Shown here piece after piece: positions 1 to 7,234 of a DNA stretch of 32,866 nt. Made by a program: the position numbers and the translations under genes. Under the pieces are notes generated by a model. That model searched no databases, was not told the DNA's origin, and saw only the letters and a program-made list of their open reading frames with translations. Source of the stretch: UBA8752 sp049610565 (lineage in GTDB: Bacteria > Bacteroidota > Bacteroidia > Flavobacteriales_D > Sanyastnellaceae); contig JBMYZR010000027.1 in NCBI GenBank assembly GCA_049610565.1, positions 1-32,866 of the forward strand, in the 5' to 3' direction. Each line of letters begins with the position of its first letter. The stretch's first letter is position 1.

Positions 1-313
1 GAGCGACGGCGGCCTGTTCACCGCCCTTGTGGAGATGGGGTCGCCGCGCGGCCTCGGCTTCGACGTGGAGAGCGATAGCGAGGTGCGCCTCGACGCCTTC
101 CTCTTCGGAGAGGCCCAGGGCCGGATCGTGGTCACGACCACCGAGGCCGACCAGGAGGACTTCCTCGACGTGCTGTCTGCGGCCGGCATTCCCGTGACCC
201 TGCTCGGTCACACGACCAAGGGCAAGTGTGTCGTGGACGGGCAGCACTACGGCTTCATTTCCGAGTACGAGACGGCCATGGAAACGGCCATTCCGGAGGC
301 CATGGCCCAATAA
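1..313 (+). CDS. purL: Phosphoribosylformylglycinamidine synthase subunit PurL, C-terminal fragment
   Basis: The gene is cut by the left edge of the window; about 103 C-terminal residues remain, read in frame from base 2 to the TGA at 311-313. PurL uses ATP and glutamine-derived ammonia to convert FGAR to FGAM in the fourth step of de novo purine synthesis in the cytoplasm. The visible part starts in the conserved SDGGL motif of the second AIR-synthase-like domain and continues through LGFDV and FGEAQGR, both typical of the end of PurL, followed by a short tail with a VVDGQHYG strand pair. The next gene starts 30 bases downstream on the same strand, so both may share a transcript. The family call is firm; whether this is the small or the large (PurL/PurQ-fused) form cannot be read here, but ending without a glutaminase domain favours the small form. 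Confidence 0.9.
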   Translation, partial: SDGGLFTALVEMGSPRGLGFDVESDSEVRLDAFLFGEAQGRIVVTTTEADQEDFLDVLSAAGIPVTLLGHTTKGKCVVDGQHYGFISEYETAMETAIPEAMAQ

Positions 314-343
314 GCCCGGCCGTTCTTCGTTCCCTGACTGCGC

Positions 344-1156
344 ATGCGCCTTCTCCGCTTCCTCATCAGCCGTGTCTTCTGGGTCCAATTGGGCCTGGCG
401 GTGGTGTTGGGGTTGGTGGGCTTCGTGGCGCTCAACGTGGGCCTGCGGGGCTTCACGCGCCACAGCGAGCGCATTGCCGTGCCCGCGGTGGTCGGACTCG
501 ACCGCACCGGGGCCTCTGTGGCCCTCGAGGCGGCCGGTTTGCGGCCTGTGGTCATCGACAGTCTGTACAACGCCAAGGGGCAACCGGGCGCGGTTGTGGA
601 GCAGGACCCCGCCGCGGGAGTGGAGGTCAAGGGCACCCGCAACGTCTACCTGACCGTTTACCGGAACACCCCGCCCAGTGAACGCCTCGAGATCGAGGAA
701 GGCATGGACGCCGGGGTGGCGCGCATCCTGCTCGACGTCAAGGGCTTCGACTTCCGGGAGCGCTACGAGCCGACCGAGGACCTGGCCGGTCTGGTGCTGG
801 GGGTCCAGGATGTCCGTGGGGATTCCCTCGGTCCGGAGGACCGGTTGCCGAAGGGCGCTTCGCTCGTGCTCGTCATCGGCGAGCGGACCGAGCGTCAGGT
901 CGATCTGCCGGACTTCGTGGGCCTCTCCTTCATGGAGGCCGTGGCCCTCATCGAGGACGCCGAACTGGCCGAGGGCCGTTTCCGGTGGTCCGCTTTGCCT
1001 GCGGACGGGGCGGACACGGCCCGCGCCGTAATTTCAAGCCAACTCCCCGAATACGTTCCCGGTCGTCGGGTGCGCGCGGGTTCGGAGATCGATTTCGATG
1101 TCCTGCTGCCCGAAGGCGTCGACGCGGCCGGGGGAGATGATTCCCTGTTCGAATGA
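344..1156 (+). CDS. PASTA-domain membrane protein
   Basis: The protein has 270 residues. A single transmembrane helix lies at about residues 12-34, after a short basic N-terminus, and the rest should face the periplasm. Three PASTA-like modules follow: about 43-107 (begins VPAVVGL), 112-178 and 183-255 (begins LPDFVGL). Each has the usual pattern of a hydrophobic strand, a helix and a closing VYLTV / LVLVIG-type strand. PASTA modules elsewhere bind peptidoglycan or muropeptides, often on Ser/Thr kinases or penicillin-binding proteins; here no kinase or transpeptidase domain is present, so a cell-wall binding or scaffolding role is inferred only. The stop codon overlaps the next ATG (ATGA at 1153-1156), indicating translational coupling with the T9SS cargo gene. 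Similar stand-alone PASTA proteins lie next to RluD-type genes in other Bacteroidota. Confidence 0.88.
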   Translation: MRLLRFLISRVFWVQLGLAVVLGLVGFVALNVGLRGFTRHSERIAVPAVVGLDRTGASVALEAAGLRPVVIDSLYNAKGQPGAVVEQDPAAGVEVKGTRNVYLTVYRNTPPSERLEIEEGMDAGVARILLDVKGFDFRERYEPTEDLAGLVLGVQDVRGDSLGPEDRLPKGASLVLVIGERTERQVDLPDFVGLSFMEAVALIEDAELAEGRFRWSALPADGADTARAVISSQLPEYVPGRRVRAGSEIDFDVLLPEGVDAAGGDDSLFE

Positions 1157-3108
1157 ACCAATCCGCCCTGTTCCATGTGGTGCTGGCCGTCCTCCTCGTC
1201 GGAGGGGGATGCACCGGAAGTGCCTCCGCCCAGGAGGTCGAACGCGACCTGCAGTTCGTGCCGGTCACCCCGTCCCGCGCTGCGGACCTCGTGCAACCGG
1301 CCCTGCGCAGCAGCGCCTCGTTGTCGCTTCCCTTCTTCGATGACTTTGCGTCGCCCACGCTGGCCGGAGAAGGCGGGCCGGTGGACCTTGTCCGGTGGTC
1401 GGACGGTTCCGCCCGCCGGACCACCACGTACGCCATCGATCCGCCGACCATCGGGACGGCCACGCTGGATGGACTGCGCGCCAACGGATTTCCCTATGCC
1501 TTCAGCCCGGACATGACGGGGTGGGCGGACACGCTGACTTCCGAGCCCATTGACCTCGCAGGCCGGACGCCGGAGGACAACATCCACCTCGTCTTCTTTT
1601 ACCAGGGGGGAGGGCGCGGCAATGCGCCCGACGAAAACGACAGCCTCGTCGTGGAATTCCTCGCGCCCGACGGGGGCGACGAGCTCGGCTGGACGCAGGT
1701 GTGGTCGGCCATCGGTGCGGAGATGGACACGTTTGCCCTCGCCTCCATTGCCGTGGACCAGCTCGTGCACCTGCAGGACGGCTTCCGGTTCCGGTTCCGC
1801 AACCACGGCGCGCTCGCCGGCAACGTCGACCTCTGGCACATCGACTACGTGCTTCTCGACGACAACATTGACCCCGACAACCTCGGTTTCTTCGAGGTGG
1901 CCTTCGTCAACCCGCGCCACACCCTGTTGGCCCCGTTCTCCATCATGCCGTGGTCGCACTTTCTGTCCGACCCGGCCGCGTTCATGCTGGACAGCCTGGA
2001 GACGGACCACCGCAACATGAGCGCCTTCCAGGCGGACAACGTCACCTGTGGCCTCAAGGTCCGCAACACCGAGACCGACGCGACCGAGGATTACCTCAAT
2101 CCCTTCTCGCTCACGTCGGTGGCGCCGAGCAGCACCTTCAATGAGCAGTACTACATCCAGGAGCCCCTGGTGGAGAACGGAGTGGTGCTGGTGGAGCCCA
2201 GCGGATTCGCCTTCTCCGATCCGGGCAACGACACCGCGGCCACGTTCGAGGTGAGCCTCTACGAAGACGCCATCGGCATCCTCGAGCAGGAGCGGGTAGG
2301 GGTACCGGACAACGACAGCATCGTGTTTGTCCAGGCCTTCCGCAACGAGTACGCCTACGACGACGGCACCGCCGAGAAGGCGTACGGTCTGACCACCGGT
2401 GGCGGCAAGCTGGCGGTGCGCTACGACCTCGCCATCCCCGACACCTTGTACGGCTTGGCGATTCACTTCACGCCGTACTACGACCAGCAGACCAACCTGA
2501 ATTTCCTGCTCCGCGCCTGGGCCGACGACAACGGCGTTCCCGGGGAGGAGCTCGGCGAGAACTACCTGTTCCACCAGCCGGCCTATTTCACCGACGGCCA
2601 CGACGTGTTTGCCTACTACGAGTACGACGACCCGATTCCCGTGGAGGGGACGGTCCACGTGGGCATGGTCCAGGAGTTGGACTTCTCGCTCAACATCGGC
2701 CTCGACAAGAACACCGACTTCAACTTCACGCAGGTCCACTATCAATTGGGCCTCGGGGCCGAATGGGTCCTGTCGACGATCCAGGGGACGGTCATGGTCC
2801 GCCCGGTCCTGCAGGCCGGTGTGGATGACGTGTTCGTGGCGGTCGAGGATGAGGAGCCGGCCATGGACGCCGTGGCGGTGTGGCCGAATCCCGCCCGTGA
2901 AGCGTTGAATGTGGCCTGGTCGGGTGCGGACCGGCCCGAGCGCTGGAGTGTGGTGGACCTGTCCGGCCGCGTGTTGGACGCCGGGATGTGGCCGCTGGGT
3001 GCCGACCGGATGGTGCTGGCCACGGCGGACCTGCCACGGGGCATGGCGTTGGTCGTGATCGAGGGCGCTGACGGACGGCGCACCACCCGAAGGATCGCCC
3101 TGCACTGA
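1153..3108 (+). CDS. Exported protein with T9SS type A C-terminal sorting domain
   Basis: The protein has 651 residues. The N-terminus is a Sec signal peptide: a hydrophobic core around residues 6-20 and a probable cleavage after the ASAQ near residue 27. The middle (about 28-560) is rich in Asp, aromatic residues and beta-strand patterns and contains an early FFDDF motif; I do not recognise a catalytic domain. The last 75 or so residues form a T9SS sorting domain: VWPNPAREALNV, then VVDLSGRVL and a final short basic strand ending RRIALH. Such proteins cross the inner membrane by Sec and the outer membrane by the T9SS, where the sorting domain is usually removed and the cargo is attached to the surface or released. 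It overlaps the PASTA gene by 4 bases and the pseudouridine synthase gene by 1 base, so it is embedded in an operon with housekeeping genes. Confidence 0.85.
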   Translation: MNQSALFHVVLAVLLVGGGCTGSASAQEVERDLQFVPVTPSRAADLVQPALRSSASLSLPFFDDFASPTLAGEGGPVDLVRWSDGSARRTTTYAIDPPTIGTATLDGLRANGFPYAFSPDMTGWADTLTSEPIDLAGRTPEDNIHLVFFYQGGGRGNAPDENDSLVVEFLAPDGGDELGWTQVWSAIGAEMDTFALASIAVDQLVHLQDGFRFRFRNHGALAGNVDLWHIDYVLLDDNIDPDNLGFFEVAFVNPRHTLLAPFSIMPWSHFLSDPAAFMLDSLETDHRNMSAFQADNVTCGLKVRNTETDATEDYLNPFSLTSVAPSSTFNEQYYIQEPLVENGVVLVEPSGFAFSDPGNDTAATFEVSLYEDAIGILEQERVGVPDNDSIVFVQAFRNEYAYDDGTAEKAYGLTTGGGKLAVRYDLAIPDTLYGLAIHFTPYYDQQTNLNFLLRAWADDNGVPGEELGENYLFHQPAYFTDGHDVFAYYEYDDPIPVEGTVHVGMVQELDFSLNIGLDKNTDFNFTQVHYQLGLGAEWVLSTIQGTVMVRPVLQAGVDDVFVAVEDEEPAMDAVAVWPNPAREALNVAWSGADRPERWSVVDLSGRVLDAGMWPLGADRMVLATADLPRGMALVVIEGADGRRTTRRIALH

Positions 3109-4151
3109 TGGCCGAGGAGCTTCCCGAGGAGGCCCTGCCGGACGGGGACGAGCTGTTCGAGCACCATCGGATTGTGGCCGACAAGGGCCAAAGCCTGCTG
3201 CGCGTCGACAAATTCCTGTTCAACCTCCTGCCGAACACTTCGCGCAACCGGCTGCAGATGGCGGCCAAGAGCGGCTATGTGCGTGTCAACGGCCAAGCGG
3301 TCAAGTCCAACTACAAAGTCCGCCCCCACGACATCGTGACGCTCGAGCTGCCGCAGCCTGTGCGTGAGTTCGAGCTCATTGCCGAAGACATTCCCCTCGA
3401 CATCCGGTATGAGGACGTCGATGTGGCGGTGCTGCACAAACCCGCCGGGTTGGTGGTCCACCCCGGATTCGGCAACTTTTCCGGCACGCTGGTCAATGGC
3501 CTGCTGCACCACTTCGAGCAGCTGCCGACCGCCGAGGGCCAGCCTGCCCCGCGACCCGGTCTGGTCCACCGCCTCGACAAGGACACGACGGGCCTGATGG
3601 TCATCGGCAAGACCGAGCACGCCATGGTCTCGCTGAGCGAGCAGTTCTTCGAGCGGACGACCGAACGGCGCTACCACGCCCTCGTGTGGGGCGATGTCGC
3701 CGAGGATGGCACAGTGGAGGGCCACATTGGCCGCTCCTACAAGGACCGCAAGGTGCAGGCGGTCTTTCCCGAGGGCAACGAGGGCAAGCACGCCATCACG
3801 CACTACCGTGTGCTGGAGCGGCTGGGCCCGGTCACCCTCGTGGAGTGCAAGCTGGAAACGGGCCGGACGCACCAGATCCGGGTGCACATGCAGCACATCG
3901 GTCATCCGCTCTTCGGAGACAAGACCTACGGCGGTGCCCAGATCGTCAAGGGTTTGCCGAGCGGCAAGTACAACCAGTTCATCGCCAACAACTTCGAGAT
4001 CCTGCCGCGCCAGGCGCTGCACGCGAAGTCACTCGGCTTCACCCATCCGGGAACGGGCGAGTTCAAGCAGTTCGAGAGTGACCTGCCGGAGGACATGACG
4101 ACGGTGCTCGACCGCTGGCGCCGCTACCTGGGCGCCACGACCGCCCCCTGA
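3108..4151 (+). CDS. RluA/RluD-family 23S rRNA pseudouridine synthase
   Basis: The protein has 347 residues, the normal length for the family. An S4 RNA-binding domain occupies about residues 30-90 (LRVDKFLFN, then SGYVRVNG), followed by the pseudouridine synthase domain from about 100 to 335. The catalytic motif HRLDKDTTGL is at about 154-163, with D157 as the catalytic Asp. The LHKPAGLVVHPG strand and the GRTHQIRVHM motif, both diagnostic of the RluA family, are present. The S4 domain and architecture resemble RluD, which modifies helix 69 of 23S rRNA, but the target uridine cannot be told from sequence alone. The start ATG shares one base with the preceding stop (TGATG). The gene ends tail-to-tail with the protease gene, with no base between the two stop codons. 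Confidence 0.93.
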   Translation: MAEELPEEALPDGDELFEHHRIVADKGQSLLRVDKFLFNLLPNTSRNRLQMAAKSGYVRVNGQAVKSNYKVRPHDIVTLELPQPVREFELIAEDIPLDIRYEDVDVAVLHKPAGLVVHPGFGNFSGTLVNGLLHHFEQLPTAEGQPAPRPGLVHRLDKDTTGLMVIGKTEHAMVSLSEQFFERTTERRYHALVWGDVAEDGTVEGHIGRSYKDRKVQAVFPEGNEGKHAITHYRVLERLGPVTLVECKLETGRTHQIRVHMQHIGHPLFGDKTYGGAQIVKGLPSGKYNQFIANNFEILPRQALHAKSLGFTHPGTGEFKQFESDLPEDMTTVLDRWRRYLGATTAP

Positions 4152-5774
4152 TCAGTCGAGTTCCAGCCCGAGGGCCCGGGGCAGGGCCTCCAAGGGAATC
4201 GCAAAGCCGATGCCGTCGACCTCGAAGGCGACGAGCTTGGCGTTGACCACCCCGATCCACCGGCCGTCCTCATCGAGGAGGGCGCCCCCGCTGTTGCCGG
4301 GGGAGATGGGCACGTCGGTCTGGAGGCGCTGTTTCATGCCTTTGCCGCGCCGGCTGGAAATGATGCCGCGGGTGACGGTGGCGTCGAGGCCCTGGTCGTA
4401 CGGCGTGCCCACGGCGTAGACGGGGTCACCGATGTCGATGGGCTGGTCGGCCGGCCGCAGGGCGAGCGCATCGAGGCCGGTGGTGTCCACTTTGAGCAGG
4501 GCCACATCGACGACCGGATCCCACCGCACGATGTCGGCAGGCAGGCTGCGGCCATCGGAGAAGTGGACCTCGTGGCGGGCGGTGGTGTCGTCCACCACGT
4601 GGTGGTTGGTCACGATCCAGCCGTCGGCATCGAGGATGCATCCGCTGCCGTGTCCCTCCTCGGAGGTGATGGTCACAACGGCGTCCAGGGTCTCGCTGAT
4701 GCGCCGCTCGCCCCCAAACGTGGGCGCGAAGGAGAGGGTGTCCCATCCGGCTTTCCATTCCGCTTCCACATCCCGGGCGGCCTCGGCTTCCCATTGCAGG
4801 TCGGTTTCTCCCTTGAGGACCCGGACGAGGCCACGGGAGACGCAGTCGCTGAGGAGGTCGCGCCGGAGCCCCTCGCCGATGACGAAGCCGCTCCACGTCG
4901 AGGAGGTCGTCATGCGCACCGTGTCGGTGTCCATCGCGTAGGGGTTGTGGATGGCCCATGCGGTGCTCACGTCGTAGCGCAGCATGCCGCCTGCCCGGTG
5001 TTCCATGACGTGCTCGATGGAGCAGGACAATTCGCTCTGCTCCATGTCGTCGAAGAGGGTCCGCGACTCGGGGAGGAAGCCCTGGTCGATCAGCAGTTGA
5101 CGCGGCTCGGCGTCGAGGTTGCTGTCCTCGAGCTTCACCTCGTCCTCATCGCCGCTCAAGTAGTTGTCGCGGCCCTCCAGGTAGGCGTTGAAGTCCTCGT
5201 AATACGTCCATTCATAGCGGCCGGAATCGATGGCCAGGTCGACGGTGTGCATGTCCACCATCGGCTGTCCCTCGGCGCGCTCGGGAAGCGCGATCAGATC
5301 GGGGCCGTCGAGTCGCTTGCCGTAGACCTTCTTCGGCGGGAACAGCAGGCCGAGGCCGTTGTAGAACGCCGTGAAGAAGCCGCCCACGATGAGGCCGGTC
5401 TGGTCACCGGGAATGCCGGCGGCGATGCCCACGATGCCCGCGAGGGTGAGGCCGGCGTCCAGCCATTTGAGTGGGTTGCGGCGCGAGGGCAGCACGGGCA
5501 CCACGTCGGGCAGGTGTCCGTCGCGTTCGAAGCGGACCAGGTGGTAGGGCTCGGCGTTGGCGAGGGCCAATTGGACCGAATCCATGCCCCGTTCCCCCCA
5601 ATTGACCCCATCGGAAGACAGGCCCGCATCCTGGTAGACGCGCACGCTGTCCAGTGCCGGGGTGGCCACCACGACCATGTCCGTGGTGAAATTCAACACG
5701 GAACACCCGGTGCCCCCCACGGCGAGGAGCACGATGAAGAGGACGGGAAGGGCGCGCGCCGGGGTCCAGGTCAT
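4152..5774 (-). CDS. Lipoprotein with C-terminal trypsin-like (HtrA/DegP-type) serine protease domain
   Basis: The protein has 540 residues from the ATG that overlaps the upstream stop (ATGA at 5774-5771). A reading 42 codons longer exists but lies inside the upstream gene and is rejected. Residues 7-24 form a lipoprotein signal ending GTGC, with C24 as the likely lipidated Cys. Residues 25-350 match no family I recognise and include a Gly-rich hydrophobic stretch at about 106-146 that could be one or two membrane segments. The protease domain spans about 360-535 with a complete triad: H392 in NHHVVD, D423 in DVALLKV and S495 in GNSGGALL. No PDZ domain follows, unlike classical DegP/DegS. It is the last gene of a three-gene set with two other exported proteins. 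A role in envelope protein processing or quality control is inferred; the substrate is unknown. Confidence 0.87.
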   Translation of the reverse strand: MTWTPARALPVLFIVLLAVGGTGCSVLNFTTDMVVVATPALDSVRVYQDAGLSSDGVNWGERGMDSVQLALANAEPYHLVRFERDGHLPDVVPVLPSRRNPLKWLDAGLTLAGIVGIAAGIPGDQTGLIVGGFFTAFYNGLGLLFPPKKVYGKRLDGPDLIALPERAEGQPMVDMHTVDLAIDSGRYEWTYYEDFNAYLEGRDNYLSGDEDEVKLEDSNLDAEPRQLLIDQGFLPESRTLFDDMEQSELSCSIEHVMEHRAGGMLRYDVSTAWAIHNPYAMDTDTVRMTTSSTWSGFVIGEGLRRDLLSDCVSRGLVRVLKGETDLQWEAEAARDVEAEWKAGWDTLSFAPTFGGERRISETLDAVVTITSEEGHGSGCILDADGWIVTNHHVVDDTTARHEVHFSDGRSLPADIVRWDPVVDVALLKVDTTGLDALALRPADQPIDIGDPVYAVGTPYDQGLDATVTRGIISSRRGKGMKQRLQTDVPISPGNSGGALLDEDGRWIGVVNAKLVAFEVDGIGFAIPLEALPRALGLELD

Positions 5775-6634
5775 TCCGCGAGGCCGAACATGAAGCCGAA
5801 GCCGCCGACCACATACGGGGTGTAGGGACCCACACCGGCGCCCAGCTTGGCGAACAGGCCGAATCCGGCGCCGGCGCCAACGGTGGTCATGCCGCGCCAC
5901 GCGACCTCCAATCCGAGGCTGCGCGCTTCAATGCCGTCCATGGCGAGTTCGTCCGCATCGGTCTGGATGTAGGGGCCGGGATTGGTGAAGAGCAGGAGGT
6001 CCGCATAGACTTCCATGAAGGAGGAGCCGCGTTGACGCTTGGCGCCGGACTTGCCGCCCGTGTAAAGCTGGAGGTCCAGGTTCCGGGCGCGCATGAGGCT
6101 GGCTCCGATGGCGATTTCACCGTAACTCACCCCGCTGTAGACCTCGGGCCGGTTCTGGTAGCCCACGCCGCCGTGGAGGCAGTAGTACGTGGTGCGTGGC
6201 AGGTCGTACTCGGTGACGTACACGGTGCGCTCGTTGGCGCCACTGGCCACACTCTTCAGGCTGATCTTGTTGGGCTTGGTTTTGGTCTTGCTGTTGAGCA
6301 CGACGTGTCCCCGCAGGCGCCAGGGGCGGCTCGCCGGTTTGGTGCCATCGACGTAGAGGCTGTCCTCGTCGGGGGAGAGCACGGAGGTGCCGAGGATGCT
6401 GCCGGAGAATTCCAGCTTGGCTTGGCCGGGCAGCCAGTGGTCGATGCCGATGCCGTGGAGGCTGCCGTTGGCGGTGCCCCCCCAGGAGAGCCAGGTGGAC
6501 TTGAGGTCCTCGGCGTTGTCGGAGGCGACCTCGTATTCGATTTCTGTGCCGTCGTCAAACGTGGCCACCTGGCGCTGAGCGGTGGCGGAGGCGCCCCAGG
6601 CGATGAGGGCGAGGAGAAGGAGAAGGCGGTTCAT
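5771..6634 (-). CDS. Exported protein of unknown function
   Basis: The protein has 287 residues when started at the ATG 2 bases after the upstream stop; longer readings run through the neighbouring gene. Residues 1-19 are a Sec signal peptide (MNRLLLLLALIAWGAS, cleavage near ATAQ). The mature part is rich in Gly, Tyr and alternating hydrophobic residues, with strand-like segments such as GEIAIGASLM and DLQLYTGGK and a Gly-rich end (AGAGFGLFAKLGAGVGPYTPYVVGGFGFMFG). This pattern would suit a beta-barrel or other periplasmic beta-rich protein. I recognise no named family. It sits in the middle of a gene set with an exported 185-residue protein and the protease lipoprotein; the stop/start overlap with the protease gene argues that all three are made together. 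Confidence 0.75.
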   Translation of the reverse strand: MNRLLLLLALIAWGASATAQRQVATFDDGTEIEYEVASDNAEDLKSTWLSWGGTANGSLHGIGIDHWLPGQAKLEFSGSILGTSVLSPDEDSLYVDGTKPASRPWRLRGHVVLNSKTKTKPNKISLKSVASGANERTVYVTEYDLPRTTYYCLHGGVGYQNRPEVYSGVSYGEIAIGASLMRARNLDLQLYTGGKSGAKRQRGSSFMEVYADLLLFTNPGPYIQTDADELAMDGIEARSLGLEVAWRGMTTVGAGAGFGLFAKLGAGVGPYTPYVVGGFGFMFGLAE

Positions 6635-6636
6635 GG

Positions 6637-7194
6637 TCAGAAACGGATGCGAACGCCGGGACCGATGGCGGCCGGGTTCAGGGTCACGGGCTGGAAGTCG
6701 ATGTAGGCGGGGTGGGAGGCATCGCCAATGAGGCCGTTGTGGAGCTCCACGGTCTTGGTCAGCTTGTTGGAGGCGATGTACCCTGTGGCGAGGTAGCCAA
6801 CGCCGCAGTAGATGGGCCATTGGTAGACCTGGAACCAGCCCTTTTCCTCACCGGTGATCTCGTCGGTGGCGTCGCTGAAGATGGCCGAGAGGAGGGTGGC
6901 CGAGGTGGCCAATGCCAACGCCTGGCTGATGCCGGCAAGGGTCTGGAAGGACTTGAATTCCGATTGGACGGCGTCGGCTTCGCTCAGGTGACGGCCCATT
7001 CTGCGGCAGAGGAAGCCCATGCGTTGGGGCGATTCGCCGGCGAGCTGGAAGAACATCCGGCTGCGCGATTGGCTGGTGCCGTTGGTGTAATAGGTGGTGG
7101 AGATCTCCGTGGAGAGGGTGATGGGCAGGTCGCGCTGGGCGCTGAGGTCGAGCATGGCCAGCGTGCAGGCCATCACGAGCAGGAATCGGTTCAT
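6637..7194 (-). CDS. Exported protein of unknown function
   Basis: The protein has 185 residues. Residues 1-19 look like a signal peptide (MNRFLLVMACTLAMLDLSAQ). After it comes a polar segment with STTYYTNG, then a hydrophobic stretch at about residues 85-108 (QTLAGISQALALATSATLLSAIF) and another at about 120-145 (VYQWPIYCGVGYLATGYIAS), which may be membrane helices. The C-terminus ends PGVRIRF, a terminal aromatic as often found in outer-membrane proteins. I recognise no family. It is the first of three tightly spaced genes (2-base gap to the next). A -7-like box lies only 5 bases before its ATG. ABC-F lies 40 bases upstream on the same strand. Confidence 0.7.
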   Translation of the reverse strand: MNRFLLVMACTLAMLDLSAQRDLPITLSTEISTTYYTNGTSQSRSRMFFQLAGESPQRMGFLCRRMGRHLSEADAVQSEFKSFQTLAGISQALALATSATLLSAIFSDATDEITGEEKGWFQVYQWPIYCGVGYLATGYIASNKLTKTVELHNGLIGDASHPAYIDFQPVTLNPAAIGPGVRIRF

Positions 7195-7199
7195 GGTGG

Positions 7200-7207
7200 C
7201 GAAGCTA
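7200..7207 (-). promoter_or_regulatory. Candidate -7 box of the exported-protein operon
   Basis: Reading the minus strand, TAGCTTCG lies 5 bases before the ATG at 7194. It differs from the Bacteroidota -7 consensus TAnnTTTG at one base. A TTG lies 16 bases further upstream as a possible -33 element. If used, transcription would start at or within a base or two of the ATG, giving a leaderless mRNA. The position is consistent with promotion of the three-gene set after the ABC-F gene. Confidence 0.4.
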
Positions 7208-7234
7208 CGCGACCGACATCATGCAACCTTTCGG

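Noticed and set aside
895..3105. A 736-codon open frame on the minus strand, and similarly long open frames at 7094-9310 (+), 16269-19055 (+) and 24032-25930 (-)
   Set aside because: Each lies opposite a recognisable gene (T9SS cargo, ABC-F, TopA, GroEL). Their translations are rich in His, Gly, Val, Arg and Leu with no domain or signal, as expected for antisense frames in GC-rich DNA.
5775..5900. A longer N-terminus for the protease lipoprotein
   Set aside because: It lies within the upstream gene, is Arg-rich, and would hide the lipoprotein signal. The ATG in the ATGA overlap gives a proper signal peptide.
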